The notes under the pieces: generated by a model | Told to the model about the DNA's origin: nothing | What the model saw: the letters and a program-made list of their open reading frames with translations, nothing else | Databases searched by the model: none | Assembly: GCA_036784855.1 (NCBI GenBank) | Contig: JAZDSV010000014.1 | Span: 124,001 to 188,000, forward strand | Direction: 5' to 3' | DNA length: 64,000 nucleotides | From: Aphelidium insulamus | Taxonomy: Eukaryota > Aphelidiomycota > Aphelidea > Aphelidiaceae | Translations under genes and position numbers: made by a program | Shown: in pieces, positions 34,061 through 47,042 of the stretch | How the letters are laid out: the number at the start of each line of letters is the position of its first letter | Position numbering within the stretch: the stretch's first letter is position 1

Positions 34061-34562
34061 TAATAATATTGATGAAAGTCGTGCTATGCATCTCCACTAC
34101 ATTTCATCTTGGCTCTCTGATTGGATGTCAGAGTATTGGAGTTTGAATTGGCATTACGTTGTGAAACTTTCTAAGCAATTACATACATCGCAATTTATTT
34201 AGATTTGACTGGATGATGGACTGACTTGATGGCCGTCCAGAATGTCCTAGCTGGCAAGTGCGATCAATAATGGTCAGCCACTTGCTGCATGGTTATTAGC
34301 TGCAGTCTCTAATGCGCCCTGCGTATTTGTATTTGCAAAGACTATGTTGGCCTTTAAAACAATTAATCTTATTGCACACATTTCAGTCTGGAATTATCTA
34401 TGATGTTGACACGCTTGCTACCTGCACCTCTAACGTTGAGTGGTGGACAACACTAGCCGGATGAAGTTAATGTATGCAATATCAACCAATTATGAACACG
34501 GAGATCAGCCAATCACAATGCGCGTGATATACACGCGCTTCGTTGCGGCAAGAACAAAAAAA
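34061..34562. other. Divergent intergenic region
   Basis: The 5' flanks of the LOR protein (minus) and the DUF2421-type protein (plus). In-frame upstream ATGs for the plus gene occur from about 34461, so its start could be earlier. No other element was recognised. Confidence 0.5.
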
Positions 34563-37500
34563 ATGTTGCCACGCGCCGATAATGCTGCCAAATCGCCTCC
34601 GCCTCCTCCTCGTCCCCGGGTTGCCGGAGAGGCGTACACGGCATCTCAGCAGGAGTCTTCATTGTCATCCCCGACCACGTCATCATCTGACTCTGCACAA
34701 AGCTTTCAAACAGCCGGTGATCTGCCTCGCACAACCGCCGCCAGACATGCCACACCAATGCGGGCGCAGCCAGCGCCACCAACTGTCGGAGCAATCAGGA
34801 ATGTGATCAAAGCTTGCTTGGCATTCATGCTGTCATGCTCGCTGACCTTTTGCCCGCAACTGCGCGGCCTCTTCCCCGGCTACGTCACCCATCTGGCCGC
34901 TGTGTCGACGCTCTTCTTCAACCCGTGCAAATCCATCGGCGCCATGCTTGAGGCGGTGTGGATGGGTGTGCTTGGGATGGCATTCGCGGTGCCCACCACC
35001 TTGCTTGGATGGTTTGCGGCGACGCGTCTGGCTGGCATTGAAGTGACGCCGTCAGAGTCGGTGGGCGATCGGGTCGCCGTGTATCAAGCTGTTACGCTGC
35101 TCTCGTTGCTGTTCTCCGCCACATTCTGTCTCTCCTTTGTTCGTGCCCGGTCCAGCAAGCCGCCCATTTATGCCGGTTGGTGCGACTATTAAATGTTTAT
35201 ATATTTACTTTTCATTGCAGGAGTTATAATGGCCCAACTGTTCATTACAATCACGTTGACGGACTTGAAGAAGATAATGGCATCGCCTGACGCCTACTAT
35301 CTGATTGTTACGCCGGCGCTGCCACTAATGTGTGGAATGATGGTGTCTCTGCTGGTCAACATATTGGTTTGGCCAACCAAGGCCACTACTCAGCTAAAGT
35401 ACCACGTTTCTCAGACGCTCTTCAGCAGCCAACAGCTGGTGGAACAATTCACATCGGCGTTCCTTCTGTCCGACTGCGATGGTGGCAGCCCGTCCCCGCA
35501 CCAAAGTATTGATCTGGACGGAGTCAGCGCCAAGATGTTGGAGCATCGAAAAATCGTCACGCAGCTTAGCGTGGCCAATGCCGAGGCCAAGCTGGAGTTC
35601 TTTACCAGGTTCCCCGGTACAATGACACTCAACTACCAGCCGCTCATTGCGTCGCTGAATCGCATCGCGCAGCACCTGGGCGGTATGCAGTCCTCAATTG
35701 TCAAGGAGTCCAAGTTGATTCGTGATTCTCAGCGGCGCCGATCTCTCAGTGGCCGGCGCGACGAGCGGCTGCAGCGTCTGATGGACTTTGTGGAGACGGT
35801 TGGGCCGACTGTGCGTCGGCTGGCGGACAGTTGTTTCACGGTGCTAGATTCGACGGTGGACTTGCTGCAGCATCGTCGTCGGCACCGCATGTGGCCACTG
35901 TGCTGGCTGCCGTCGTTTGGCATGCGGCATAGCGAGTACCGGGTCATGGTTAGCGATATCGAGATGCTGCAAAAGGAGCTGCACACGGCCGTTGCCGACT
36001 TCACGGACTCACAGCGCGAGAAGCTGCTTCAGCTGTATGACCAGGAAAAGTTTGACGGCAAACCGAATGACCAAGTGTTCTTGGCATACTTTTTCGTATT
36101 CTGTCTGGTGGAGGTGGTCAAGGAAGTGCGCGACGGCTTGTTGGAATCGATGCTCATGTTTTACAAGGCCAAGCTGGCGCGGCCGTGGTACAAATGGCAT
36201 CGGGATCAATCATCGTCGCGCAGTACCGATGAAGAGACTCCGCTGCTCGACACGCGGATAAGCAATTCTCCAGCGCGCTTATACGACATAAGCGATATTG
36301 GGACTGATGGAGATGCAAAGAATTCTTCCGCAGCGGCAACTATGCAACCAAACAGCGGCGCCTCTAGCAGCTACTTTCACTATCTGCAGTCACAGACCAA
36401 TGACGTCTATCATCAGTACTTGAAATCTCCAGTTGCACCTCCGTCGCGCCAGACAACAAGCACTCTGCCAGAAGATGGCGTAACACCAGACTTGCCGACG
36501 GTTTCGTTTTTCCTGCGTCAGCGACTGCAACTATGGCGATTCTTATCGGACATCCGGCATTCGTTTGAGCTGAAATTCGCACTCAAGACATCGCTGCTGG
36601 TGACCACAATTGCTTTGCTAGCATTTATTCCAGAGACTGGCGAGTCATTTCGCAACTACCGCGGACTCTGGTCCATTCTGTCGGCAGTGGTGGTGATGAC
36701 ACCAACAGGCAAGTTCTTGGCAAATTTTATTATACATTGTCTTTACACGTGCATTCTAGTTGGTGGCACGAATGTGGCTGGTCTGTATCGATTGTTGGGG
36801 ACCGGGTGCGGTGCTGCCTACTCGTACCTTGCCTGGACGATATTCCCGGCAAATCCATTCGGACTGGCGTTCATGATGTTGCTATTTGCCGCGCCGTGTT
36901 TCTATGCCCTACTATATTCCATGTATCCCCGGGTGGCACAAGTGAGCCTTGTGGCCGTGTGTGCCATTGTTTTGGCCAACTACTCGAATCTCGAAAATGA
37001 CCGCTGGCAATTCAGTATATTTGAACTGGCATGGAAACGGGCGGTGATGGTGTGCTCTGGTATTACTCTGGGTCTTCTGGTCACTTGGGTATGCACTCGG
37101 GTTTATGTGATGTACTCACATGTGACTTGTGTAGTATGTGTGGCCCTACGAAGCTCGTGTGGAGTTGCGACGCGGCGTCTCGGACCTCTTACTGAACATG
37201 GGTATACTATATAGCCGGCTGGTGGAAGTGTTTAATGATTTACCTGCCGCCAACGACAAGGCACATCAGCTGGCAACCAAGATAACAGCTTCTACAGTGC
37301 ACCGATTCTACTACACCCAGTTCGATGGTCTCTCCTCCCAAGACACGCTGGTGTACTTCATGTCATTCGAACTGAAGCTACATTTATCGCTGATGAGGCT
37401 AAAACAGCTACTGCCGCTGACCTGGCTAGAGCCGCGGTTAAAGGGTCCATTTCCCGTGCAAGTTTACGAACAGATATTGGAACGGTTGCAAAAGCTGCTC

Positions 37501-38610
37501 GATAACTTTGTTGCCATGCGTGTGGCCATCTCCAACAACATAACTTCATCTGCTCCGTCTGTTGGTCACGGAGCCGAAGAGTCAGCGCTGGGTCATTCAA
37601 ATTCCAGAACAACAATTGCTCCGTCACACCACGAAGACCTGATATTGGGTTTGGCACCGTATACAGCACAAGCACCGCGGCCCCAGACTGCACTGTACCA
37701 CTCAAACGACCTGAACAGGGTGAGGCAGATGCGCCAGCAGCAGGAAGCACAGCTCACTTCACACCCGCAACTTGTGCCGTACCGACGAGAACTGGTCGGC
37801 TCGGTTCTTCTGTGTTTTTACGTCTACTCTGGCTCTCTCATTCTGAAACAACCACTGCCGACATATCTGCCGCCTGCCAGGCAAACGCGCGAACGGCTGC
37901 TGCAGCGGATTCATGCCGTTATCGGGGAAATCGAGAGAAATGAGAGTGTGCAGCCACGCCACAAGCGCAATATGAAGGACGACGAGTCAGTGCTGGCCAC
38001 ACTCACGGAGAAAGCAAGGTCGCGCACACTGTCCACCTCCCCAGCCGCGGTCCAGTCGCCGGAAAAATACATCAACTACTATGCGTATGCACTGGCCATG
38101 GAAGATGTGATCTATGAGCTCGAGTCCATAGGAACGCTCCTCAAGAGTCTATTCGGGGAAATGTTTTCCGACGTCGTACAGCTCCGCGATGGCGGCCGCG
38201 CCGTGGACGACGATTTGGACCTATCGCTCAGTGGTAAGGACAGCGAGCTGGTGGCAATCGGCGAAGGTCAGCAACAACAAGCACGTCCGGCGCCCCGCTC
38301 CATTCCAATTCATCACCATCGTGCCGATCACTGGGGCGCGCAGCATATCACGGGTCTGCTCTCTCCGCCAATGAAGTCTCCCCGCAGCGTATCGGTGGTG
38401 CCGGTTGCGAGTACTGGCGCAGATGAAAGCAAGGACCGTAGAAACAGCCATGCATCTGCTAATCGCGCCGTTTCCGCCGAGAACAATCAAGTTGGCAGCA
38501 GGTTGAGCACGCTACAACGGCCGGATAAGGCGATTGGGACTGCTGCGTCGAGCCAGCACGAGGACGGAAGGGCGGAATGGTGGCGGTCTAGTGGTAGTTG
38601 GATGCTGTAA
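34563..38610 (+). CDS. DUF2421/brefeldin-A-sensitivity-type multipass membrane protein
   Basis: Three exons (34563-35175, 35221-37088 and 37135-38610) give 1318 aa. A Ser/Pro-rich cytoplasmic head is followed by a first membrane bundle (ACLAFMLSCSLTFC, HLAAVSTLFFNP, AVTLLSLLFSATFCLSFV). A large helical domain comes next. A second bundle (LLVTTIALLAFIPE, GLWSILSAVVVMTPTG, AFMMLLFAAPCFYALLY) has the repeated fusaric-acid/aromatic-acid-exporter layout. VWPYEARVELR, just after the second intron, opens the DUF2421 region. The tail is disordered. Relatives include fungal proteins linked to brefeldin A sensitivity and the ArAE_2 family of putative efflux proteins; substrate unknown. Confidence 0.8.
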
Positions 38611-38753
38611 TTTGATTTCTAGAATACAGATTGTTATTCAAGTTCATGCTGAGGAGATAACTGCTATGTTGATGAACCGCCGAGTGATATTAATCTGGCA
38701 AATGTTAAATATTTATTTATGAGAACTGAAACCAACCAAATTAACTCCAGTCA

Positions 38754-39470
38754 TTATCGACTACTTGTGAGTGCTTCCATTGCAATAATTTCCAGTCGGC
38801 TTTCCAATCCTTCCGCAAAAGCTATGCGCTCGTCTACGTTCGGATTCAGCAGGCCATCCAGTAATTTATGCTGGGCTGGCGTTATGGACGGCGGATACTC
38901 TCGTCGTCTATTTTCCATAATGTTACTAATCTGAACATTATTTTTCCCTTCAAATGGAAAATATTTGGTAATCATGAAATGCAGCATAACCCCAAGCGAC
39001 CACCAATCTGCTGAAGGACCATAAGATTCGCGTTTCAAAACTTCGGGAGCCATATATTTCCATGTGCCAACAATGCCTTTCACACCACGGTCAAGATCGA
39101 TTATGGTTGACAATCCAAAATCTCCAAGTGATGCAACGCCGTTTTCATCCAAAAAAATGTTTTCTAGTTTTACATCTCGGTGGATGAGACCATAGCTGTG
39201 TATATGTTTCAAAGCTGCTACTATGTTTTTGGCGATTTGAGCTATTTTCTGCATTGGCATAGGTATTCCACTTTTAATATACTCAAACAAATCTCCGCCG
39301 CTCTTGAAGTCCATAATAAAATACCACGCATCCGGTCTTTTAAACGCAATTTTTGCGCTACATACGTTCGGATGTGGCGGCAATGTTTTTAGCACCTGGA
39401 TTTCTGCCGCAATAGACAAAGGCAAGGGCAAATGTCAGAGTCAACCACAGCAAATTCATGATGAATTTTT
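38754..39470 (-). pseudogene. Truncated secreted-type kinase remnant
   Basis: On the minus strand a signal-peptide-like start (MNLLWLTLTFALAFVYC, beginning near 39460) runs in one frame. The kinase part is open in another frame from about 39431. That part begins at the alpha-C region (AAEIQVLKTLPPHPNVC) and keeps hinge MDFKSGGDLF, HRDVKLENIF, DFGLS and GTWKYMAPEVL. The glycine loop and beta-3 lysine are absent, and the two parts nearly touch, so N-lobe strands 1-3 seem deleted together with a frame change. An upstream exon carrying the missing strands was looked for up to 39758 and not found. It belongs to the same family as the kinases at 48-64 kb. It is probably a pseudogene, less likely a pseudokinase. 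Confidence 0.65.
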
Positions 39471-39758
39471 TTTGTTTATACTTGAGTAGCAACAAAGAAC
39501 ATCGCTCGCAGCATCGATTCAAATGCTGTATCCGAGCTGCAACCGATCGTTGGCTATGATTGGTAGCAGTGTTTGTCATCTCATTGGTGCCTCGATAGCA
39601 TACCATATATACTTCTGCACACCAGCAAGGTACTCACACGATGCGATGCAGCAGTAAAGCCTCCATACAGATGGGAGCATGGGATAAGCGTGGCATATAT
39701 ATTTGACGGTGGTGTCGCCCAAATGCGCGACTGCAGCGCATATGCACACAAACTGAAC

Positions 39759-40694
39759 TTATTCCTTTGGCTCCTCTTCCTTGGCATCCTCCTGCAGGTC
39801 GCTGGTCCACAACGTCAGGTTGTCGCGCAGCAGCTGCATGATCAGCGTGGAGTCCTTGTAGCTCTCCTCGCTGAGGGAGTCCAACTCGGCGATGGCGTCG
39901 TCGAATGCCTGCTTGGCAAGTTGGCACGCCTTGTCCGGGGAGTTCAGAATCTCGTAGTAGAACACCGAGTAGTTGAGGGCCAGACCCAGTCGGATCGGGT
40001 GGGTGGGTGCCAGCTCGGTTGAGGCGATTTCTATCCATTACATACACTTTAAATACACACAATTCACTGACCCAGAGCAGTCTTGTAGGCTTCCTGAGCG
40101 TGGTCAGCAGCCTCCTTGCGCAGGTCACCGGTAGAGAACTCGGCCATGTAACGGTGGTAGTCGCCCTTCCTGCATAAAATAATGAGTTGATGCAGATAAA
40201 AAACGAACTGTCCGCACATCTTGTAGTAAAACACCTTGGACTCGCCAGAGCCGGCAGCCGGAATCAGGTTGTCGGTGAGCACGGCCAGGATGTCCTTGCA
40301 GATGTCGCTCAGCTCGGCCTCCACCTTCTGACGGTACTTGAGGACGTGCGGCAGCTGCACCTCGTTCTTCTTTGCCTCCTCCTTCTGCTCGATGGAGGAG
40401 ATGATGCGCCAGGAGGCACGACGAGCACCAATGACGTTCTTGTAGGCGACCGAGAGCAGGTTTCGCTCCTCGACCGACAGCTCCACGCCCAGCTTGGCCA
40501 CGGTTTTCATGTCTACAAGTTAGGGATGTCATCCTTAAAGTAGAAAAGAGGATAGCAGCAGTGCTATACGGGAACACTATAGTACAGCACACCCACAAAG
40601 TGCGCACAAACGTACTGGACACCATGTCGTCGTAGCGCTCGGCTTGCTCGGCAAGTTTGGCCATGTAGATGGCATCTTCACGGGACTCTGTCAT
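39759..40694 (-). CDS. 14-3-3 protein
   Basis: Start [23 protein letters not shown] at 40694 and end KEEEPKE at 39759, with introns after DDMVS, after the VFYYKM helix and before IASTEL. The family signatures are intact: [51 protein letters not shown] and [18 protein letters not shown]. The conserved phosphoserine-binding Lys, Arg, Arg and Tyr are present in these segments. The product is a dimeric phosphoprotein adaptor in the cytosol. Its 5' flank (about 40948-41060) has been copied next to the G6PD 3' end. Confidence 0.95.
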
Positions 40695-40947
40695 TGTGTA
40701 TGTGGGGTGCGCAGCAGCAGTAGTAGTAGTGAACGACGACGGGACGACGGTGAGACAGGGCAGCGCGCAGATAAGCAGCAGGCGACGGCAAGACGAGGCG
40801 GCGGTCACAAGCGAGTCAAAGCAAGCAAAAGCGGCGCCACACAACAACCGAAACAACAACCGAAACGGAAACAACAAAGCGGCGAATGCAATTTCACACA
40901 AATACCGAAACCCTGACCGAAATGCAGCCACGCCTCGCAACCCTGAC

Positions 40948-41702
40948 CGATCGCGCTCGATTATCATTCCCGATTGTTCGATGCTGTAATGTAGCCTTAA
41001 TAGTTCTTGACAGTTTCACCTATATATCTCTCAAAAACGAATAATAGAGTTAATACTTTTTAATAACATGGGGGTTTATTATGGATGATGAAGTTATTGC
41101 CCACAACTTATACTTTTAATACTTTTAATCATAACCCGAGACGGTTACGCTTATTTACAACAAGTAGTGTGATTTATAGGTAGTCGAACGTATATATGTA
41201 CAAGTTAATACTTTTCAAAGCAGTTCATTAATTCAATGGTATGTTGCACTGCCGGAGAGTGTAACGCACTACAGCTTGTTGGGCTTGGAGGAGGTGGGCG
41301 ACCAGAGGTATTCTTGCTGGTGGCGGACAAAGCCGTACCGCTTCACAAATTCACTGGCACTGGCGGGTCCACGTGTCCCGTACTTGTACTGCTCGGACTT
41401 CGATCGCGCTCGATTATCATTCTCGATTGTTCGATGCTTTAATGTAGCCTTAATAGTTCTTGACTGTTTCACGCACCTATATATCTCTCAAAAACGAATA
41501 TAGAGTTAATACTTTTCAAAGCAGTTCATTAATTCAATGGTATATTGCACTACCGGAGAGTGTAACAGCACTACAGCTTGTTGGGCTTGGAGGAGGTGGG
41601 AGACCAGAGGTATTCTTGCTGGTGGCGGACAAATCCGTACCGCTTCACAAATTCACTGGCACTGGCGGGTCCACGTGTCCCGTACTTGTACTGCTCGGAC
41701 TT
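40948..41702. repeat. Tandem duplication of 14-3-3 5' flank plus G6PD 3' end
   Basis: Segment P (40948-41060) recurs as P' (41401-41516) with few changes. Segment Q (41216-41400) matches Q' (about 41517-41702), which is the true 3' end of the G6PD gene. Q therefore is a G6PD C-terminal fragment whose minus frame still reads [16 protein letters not shown] and ends NKL. The first unit holds 155 extra bases (41061-41215) bounded by the 12-bp direct repeat gttaatactttt. Confidence 0.9.
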
Positions 41703-43287
41703 TATGCCGGCGCCTCCCTTGTCCAGCTGGTGCAAAATTGGCGTGAATATCTTCCACGCCGCTTCCAGCTCGTCGGAGCGCACAAAATTGGAGCGATCAC
41801 CGTGCAGAATGTCCAACAGTAGCGCCTCGTACGCGTCGGGGATATAGGCATCCTGGAAGCGAGTCTTGTACGACAAGTCCAACTCGGATATCACAGTCTT
41901 CATGCCCAACCCAGGTTCCTTGTTCATCATCTTCATGTAGATGGCTTCGTCTGGCTGGACGCGGATAACCAACTCATTGCGTGAAATGTCCGAGAACAGT
42001 GTGCCCGGGACATCGCAGAACTGTACCCGAATTTCCGTCTTCAACTCGTCCAACGCTGAAATGTGTTTAATAATATAACTTATAATGAGTCAAAGTCTGC
42101 CACCTTTTCCGGCCTTCATGATGAACGGCACTCCAGACCAGCGATCATTGTCGACATACATGGCAACGGCAGCGTAGGTCGGTGTCGTGCTGCCTTTCGG
42201 CACTGTTTCATCGTCAAGATAGCCAGGCTTTTTGCCATCTTCGCTCTTGATGTACTGTCCAACCAGCACATCCTCTGCAGCCACTGGTTTTATGCAGCGA
42301 AGCACTTTGACCTGTATACATTACATATGGTTTACACTGGGATCACTTGCCTTTTCGTCGCGAACATCTTCCGCGCCCAATGTTACAGGACGCTCCATGG
42401 CCATGATGGATACCAGTTGCAGCAAGTGGTTTTGCATCACGTCTCTAATGATGCCGTACTCGTCAAAGTAGCCGCCGCGGCCTTCCGTGCCGAAAGTCTC
42501 TTTGAATGTGATTTGCACATTCTTGATGAAGTGCCGGTTCCACACGCCGTTAAAGAACACATTGCCGAAGCGGAGCACAAATATGTTCTTCACCATCTCT
42601 TTGCCCAGGTAGTGGTCGATGCGGTAGATCTACGTACAGGTAAATAGAAGGATATACCTCTACTAATATCACCCGCCTCCTCCTCGCGCCACAACTTGTC
42701 CAACTTGCTGGTCAGTTCCGATGATGACTGCAAGTCACGGCCAAACGGTTTCTCCACGACAATGCGGTTGATAATAGTCTTGTCGTCGCCGTACAATTCA
42801 CTGCGAATAGTCTTGGCCACCGTGTAGAACTGTGTGGGCGGCAGTGCCAAGTAGAATATGCGCACTACGGCCGCACCACTATCACTGTTATTCATCATGG
42901 CCTTCTCGCCGTCCTCGATGGTGCCGCGCAGACGCTTGAACGCCTCCTGGTCGTCGTAGCCGCCGTTGCAGTAGCTGCACATGTCCTTGAAGTGGGGAAT
43001 CTTGGCGCGCGCGTCATCCGTCGGCGCCTTCAGCTTGGCGGTGAGATGGTCCAGGAACTTGGCGCGGTCCATCTCGGAGCGCGCATAGCCCACCACGCGG
43101 CTCGTCTCGGCCGGCAGGTGCGAGTTGCGGTGCAGTCCAAACAGGGCCGGGAAGGTCTTTTCTACAAATGCATTACACGCGGTACTTGAGTGCTACGAAT
43201 TCACCCCAAGTTAGCCTTACTCTTGGCCAGGTCACCCGAGGCGCCAAAGACCACGACGGTCACGACATTTGGCGGCGATTCCGTCAT
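41571..43287 (-). CDS. ZWF1: Glucose-6-phosphate 1-dehydrogenase
   Basis: Start [22 protein letters not shown] at 43287; the [13 protein letters not shown] NADP-binding loop is split by the first intron. [24 protein letters not shown] and the substrate/active-site [11 protein letters not shown] (catalytic His) are present. So are [39 protein letters not shown] and the C-terminal [12 protein letters not shown]. Five short introns are seen. The enzyme makes 6-phosphogluconolactone and NADPH, the first step of the oxidative pentose phosphate pathway. Full length compared with fungal Zwf1. The extreme C-terminus is duplicated downstream. Confidence 0.95.
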
Positions 43288-43851
43288 TGATGGATTAGCC
43301 GTATGTGAGTATGATGTGAATATGATGTGAGTCAGAATAGTTTGGTGTAAGCGGCTCTGACAGTATTTAATCACGTTTGTGCAAGCTACTTCAAAAGCTG
43401 CTGATATAACAAGACATCACGGCAGTGTATTGGAGCAACGACGGTATATATCATGTGGCCGTGTAGGATCTATCCTGGGGGACAGGAAGGTCCCTCTTCA
43501 GGCAACACCACGCCTGGCAGCCAGGTCTCTCTAAAAACACTGGCAACATGTCAATTGATCAATCCAATTGTCCATGTATCTTATCTGCAAAACCTCCCTG
43601 GATCCTACAGGCTGTGTGAGTACACACCGAAGTCTACCGCGTTTGGGGATTCGGCAAAGATTCCATATGCATCCAAACGGCTAAGGCGTCTGTAGTTGAC
43701 TGCACAAACACAATGCCATTAGTAAAGTGGTAAATTATCCGAGGAATGGATATTAAGTGTGGACATATAACGGCGCACAAATTCCGTAGCAAGGATGAAT
43801 GCACAGATGTCATGTAATTCCGTGTGTTGTATTGCAAGATCACGCCAGTCT
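43288..43851. other. Intergenic region
   Basis: The 5' flank of G6PD (minus), including atgatgtgaatatgatgtga direct repeats near 43310-43335, and the 3' flank of NCBP1 (minus). An 80-codon open frame from 43453 has no recognisable features and I do not call it. Confidence 0.5.
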
Positions 43852-46800
43852 AGGCGTGAAGCTGGCGCACTTGCTGGAATATCTGCTTTGCTCGAGTGTC
43901 CACCTGCGCCCCAGCAAACACCATCATCTCCACCGTGTGGGCAAATGTCTGCATTTCGACATGGAACTGCACACAGGATAAGCATTTAATATAATAGCAA
44001 ACAGTAACAGTAATAACCCACATGACGGCCAAACTCGCGCATCATTCCCTCCAGCCAGAACCGGTCTTCGGGTGTGGTGCAGGCGGCCAGTGCCGCGACA
44101 AAGTGCTGAAACACCGTGATGAATGTCTGCTTCTGTTCGCGCTTCAAATTGTCCAGCGCTTCTTGAGACTTGGCCATCGGTGTGTAGAGAGGCATTGCTG
44201 CTGGTGCTGCTGGTGCTGCTGCTGCTGTTGCTTTCCGTGGCGACATCTCGGTGTCCTGTTCGTCCTGCTGCATTGCGTCGTCGCCGTCAGCCGCTGGAGT
44301 GGTAGTTGGCTGCTCGGTCTTAATGGCGCCGAAATCAACCTTGCTTTTGGCCAGCTTCTCTTCAATGAGCGTGATGCGCGTGTTCAGCTTGGTCACCACG
44401 GCCTTCAGCAGGGACCAGATGTAGGCGCGGTTGTAGGCGGCCATGTTGTCTGGGCTGAACAGCCAGTTGATCACGCTGCTGGGGTCAATGATCTTGTAGT
44501 TGATCATCTTGTCCAGCACAATGACCATCATCTGCTTGTTGTACTGCCAGAACTGGGCCACGGTGCGGATGGTTTGCTGCTTGTCCGCCTCGGTCTTGTT
44601 CAGAAAGTGCAGCAGCGGTGACTGGCGCTCCAGAATGTTGAGCGTGTGGCTGAAGCTCTTGGCGCCCAGGAACAGTATGCACTGCAGCGTGACATCACGT
44701 GCGCCACCCATTCCCGGGACACTGTCTGCAGCTTCGACAAGATGCTGCCCGTCCCACTCGCCGGGGTGAGTGGCAGCATACTGCGCCAACTCGGTCACGT
44801 GCGCATGCATCTCATCCACGGACTGTTTAAGGCGCATAGCTTCGATAAGCCGGTCCGCAAACTCGACCAGCTGAGGCGCAACGGCCGCCGACGACAATGG
44901 TTTCACGTCGTCGCCGCCGTCCACATCCACACGGTTCACTCGAGACTCATAGCGAAAATGCGGCCGGGGCTGCGGCGGCATCAACGAGATAATGTCCAGT
45001 CCGGCGGGCAGCGTCTTGGTCACGCGCTCATAGTAGCTGAGCCGCACGCACATCTCCAGCACCTCTTGGATGAAGAGCGATTTGGGTGCAGTGAGCGGCA
45101 GCGCCAACGCGTCCGACCAGTCCGCCCACTGCCACCTGTAGTCAAAGTTGGCAATGTGGTGCGCGAACCACTTTTGGAATCGGAACTGGCACTCGGCGTC
45201 CATCTGGGTGTCCAGTGCACCGTACAGCGTGTAGAATATGGCGCCGAGTACTCGAGGAACGCGAGCGCGCGCGTGCAGACACAGAAACACAATGAATGTG
45301 GAGTAAAAGACCGATTTGGTCTCGGGTTGGGGCAAGCGCAGAATATTAGTTGCCAACAGCTCGACCACCACCTGATCCAAACTCCAGGGACACTGTGGGG
45401 CAGTGCCTGCCAGCGCCGGGAACATTGTAGTGTCCATCAGGTATTTGCAGCCCTCGGTGACATTGTGCTGAAAGGCGTGCACCACATCGTCCACCACGTC
45501 GTACAGCACAAAGCGGTCAATGCTTTCCATCGCCGGCAACGCATATTCCAGGCGCTATGGACACCGAGTTTAGTATGCGGTACATAATAAAGGCCCAATT
45601 CTATATACCACGTTGGGAGGCTTCAGCCCGTCAGTGAGAAGCGTCACGGCGGGCTTAACGGGCGCGTAGACAATAGATGGACCGTCATTTGGAACAACAT
45701 TGACGCTGGGCAGTGGTGCCTGCCATTGTCAAAAAGAAGAATATAAAAAATACAATCTGCCCGAACCGCCAAGGACGACTCCAACTGCACTTGACCGTGC
45801 ACTATCAGGGGAGTCTGCCATCCGTTGTCACTGCAGTTCTTTACTTGTGCCAGCAAAAGCGCCAATTGCTGCACACACACACGCATAAGCAATTAGCTGA
45901 GATATTTTTCTACACATACGTCATCGTGCTCCGAGTTGGCCAACAAGCGGCACGACTTGGCTGCTTCAAGTCGTGGAGAGCGCACGGCGTCACCAACATA
46001 TGCCGCTACTGCCTGGAGCAGATCATTTGCCTGATCACGGCCCAACGCCGCCGCACACTGTACATTATAGTGTTAAACGGATGCATGATACATTCTACCA
46101 AAAACTTGCCCAGGGCAGGGTGGATAGAATCAGAATGGCAAAAGTGTCACGACGCTCCAACTTTGACATCGAGGACTGCATGGCTGCCAGCCAGGCAGAG
46201 AATATCGGCACCAAAGCCTGCCCACTGTTGGCAATCACATTCACCGCCGCCAACTCTCCCAAGAATCGCACCTTTGCAATAAGAACGCATCATCAATAAG
46301 AAGAAAACAATGCAGCTACCAAAAGTTTGACGGTGCGCCATTGGCCGGCCTGACACGCGGATTCAAGTCTCTTGGCGGTGGCCTGCAAAAAGGTGGTGGC
46401 GGCATATGTGGTGCCATCGGCAATGCACAGCGCCGCCACCAAAGACGCATACAGCGATGTACGATCCGCCAATTCCGCGGCACTTTGTATAATCAACTTT
46501 GGACAGTCAATACATAGATACTGGTGCCAGCATACCTGGTGATAATCACGTCCACAATGTCGGCCGGGTTGAGTCGTCCAGTCCAGTCGGCGCGCAGCGA
46601 TTTGACCACGGTATCCACGGCGTCTGGCACCCCGTAACACAGCTCCGTGATGAGTCGCCGACCCAGGCGCAGGTGATATGACACGGGCGGCACGTATGCG
46701 GCCGGCCGTCGTTGTCCGCGAGGCGTCTGTGGCCGGCCTACGTGCGGCAGTGGGGCACGTAGCGCGCCATCTAGTGCAGCCGGGCGGTGGTGCTCAGGTG

Positions 46801-46885
46801 CTAGCCGTGACGCGGTTAGAAAAAGTTAATAAAAGCGCGTGCAAGTACACGCAGCCATACCTGCTGTGGTTTGTGGCGCGTCCAT
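43852..46885 (-). CDS. NCBP1: Nuclear cap-binding protein subunit 1 (CBP80)
   Basis: Start MDAPQTTA at 46885; a Pro/Arg-rich leader then YHLRLGRRLITELCYGV. MIF4G-type helical repeats follow: LYASLVAALCIADGTTYA, QWRTVKLLVAALF, STFIVFLCLHARARV and WFAHHIANFDYRWQWADW. The next conserved block is LFIQEVLEMCVRLSYYERV, then LGAKSFSHTLNILER, QFWQYNKQMMVIVLDKMINYKII and SVINWLFSPDNMAAYNRAYIW. The last exon (43966-43852) gives TVEMMVFAGAQVDTRAKQI, matching the CBP80 C-terminus. It is the large scaffold of the cap-binding complex that binds m7G-capped RNA with CBP20 in the nucleus. About seven introns; the central junctions near 45540-46300 were not resolved exactly. Confidence 0.9.
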
Positions 46886-47042
46886 TCGTCCGCTGGCTGA
46901 TAGGTTTGGGACGTTAAATAATCAGCGCTTTAACTAATCCAACGCTTTAAGCATCGCGCATGCATGATTATAACAAAGGGATTTCGGTCTTTAATACATA
47001 GTAACAGGGCACTATTCATTCAAATTAAAAATCATCTCGGTG

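Noticed and set aside
43453-43695. 80-codon open frame between G6PD and NCBP1
   Set aside because: No motif, no homology recognised, and it lies in the G6PD upstream region.
44646-45587. 313-codon open frame antisense to NCBP1
   Set aside because: It is the complement of clear MIF4G-type coding sequence.
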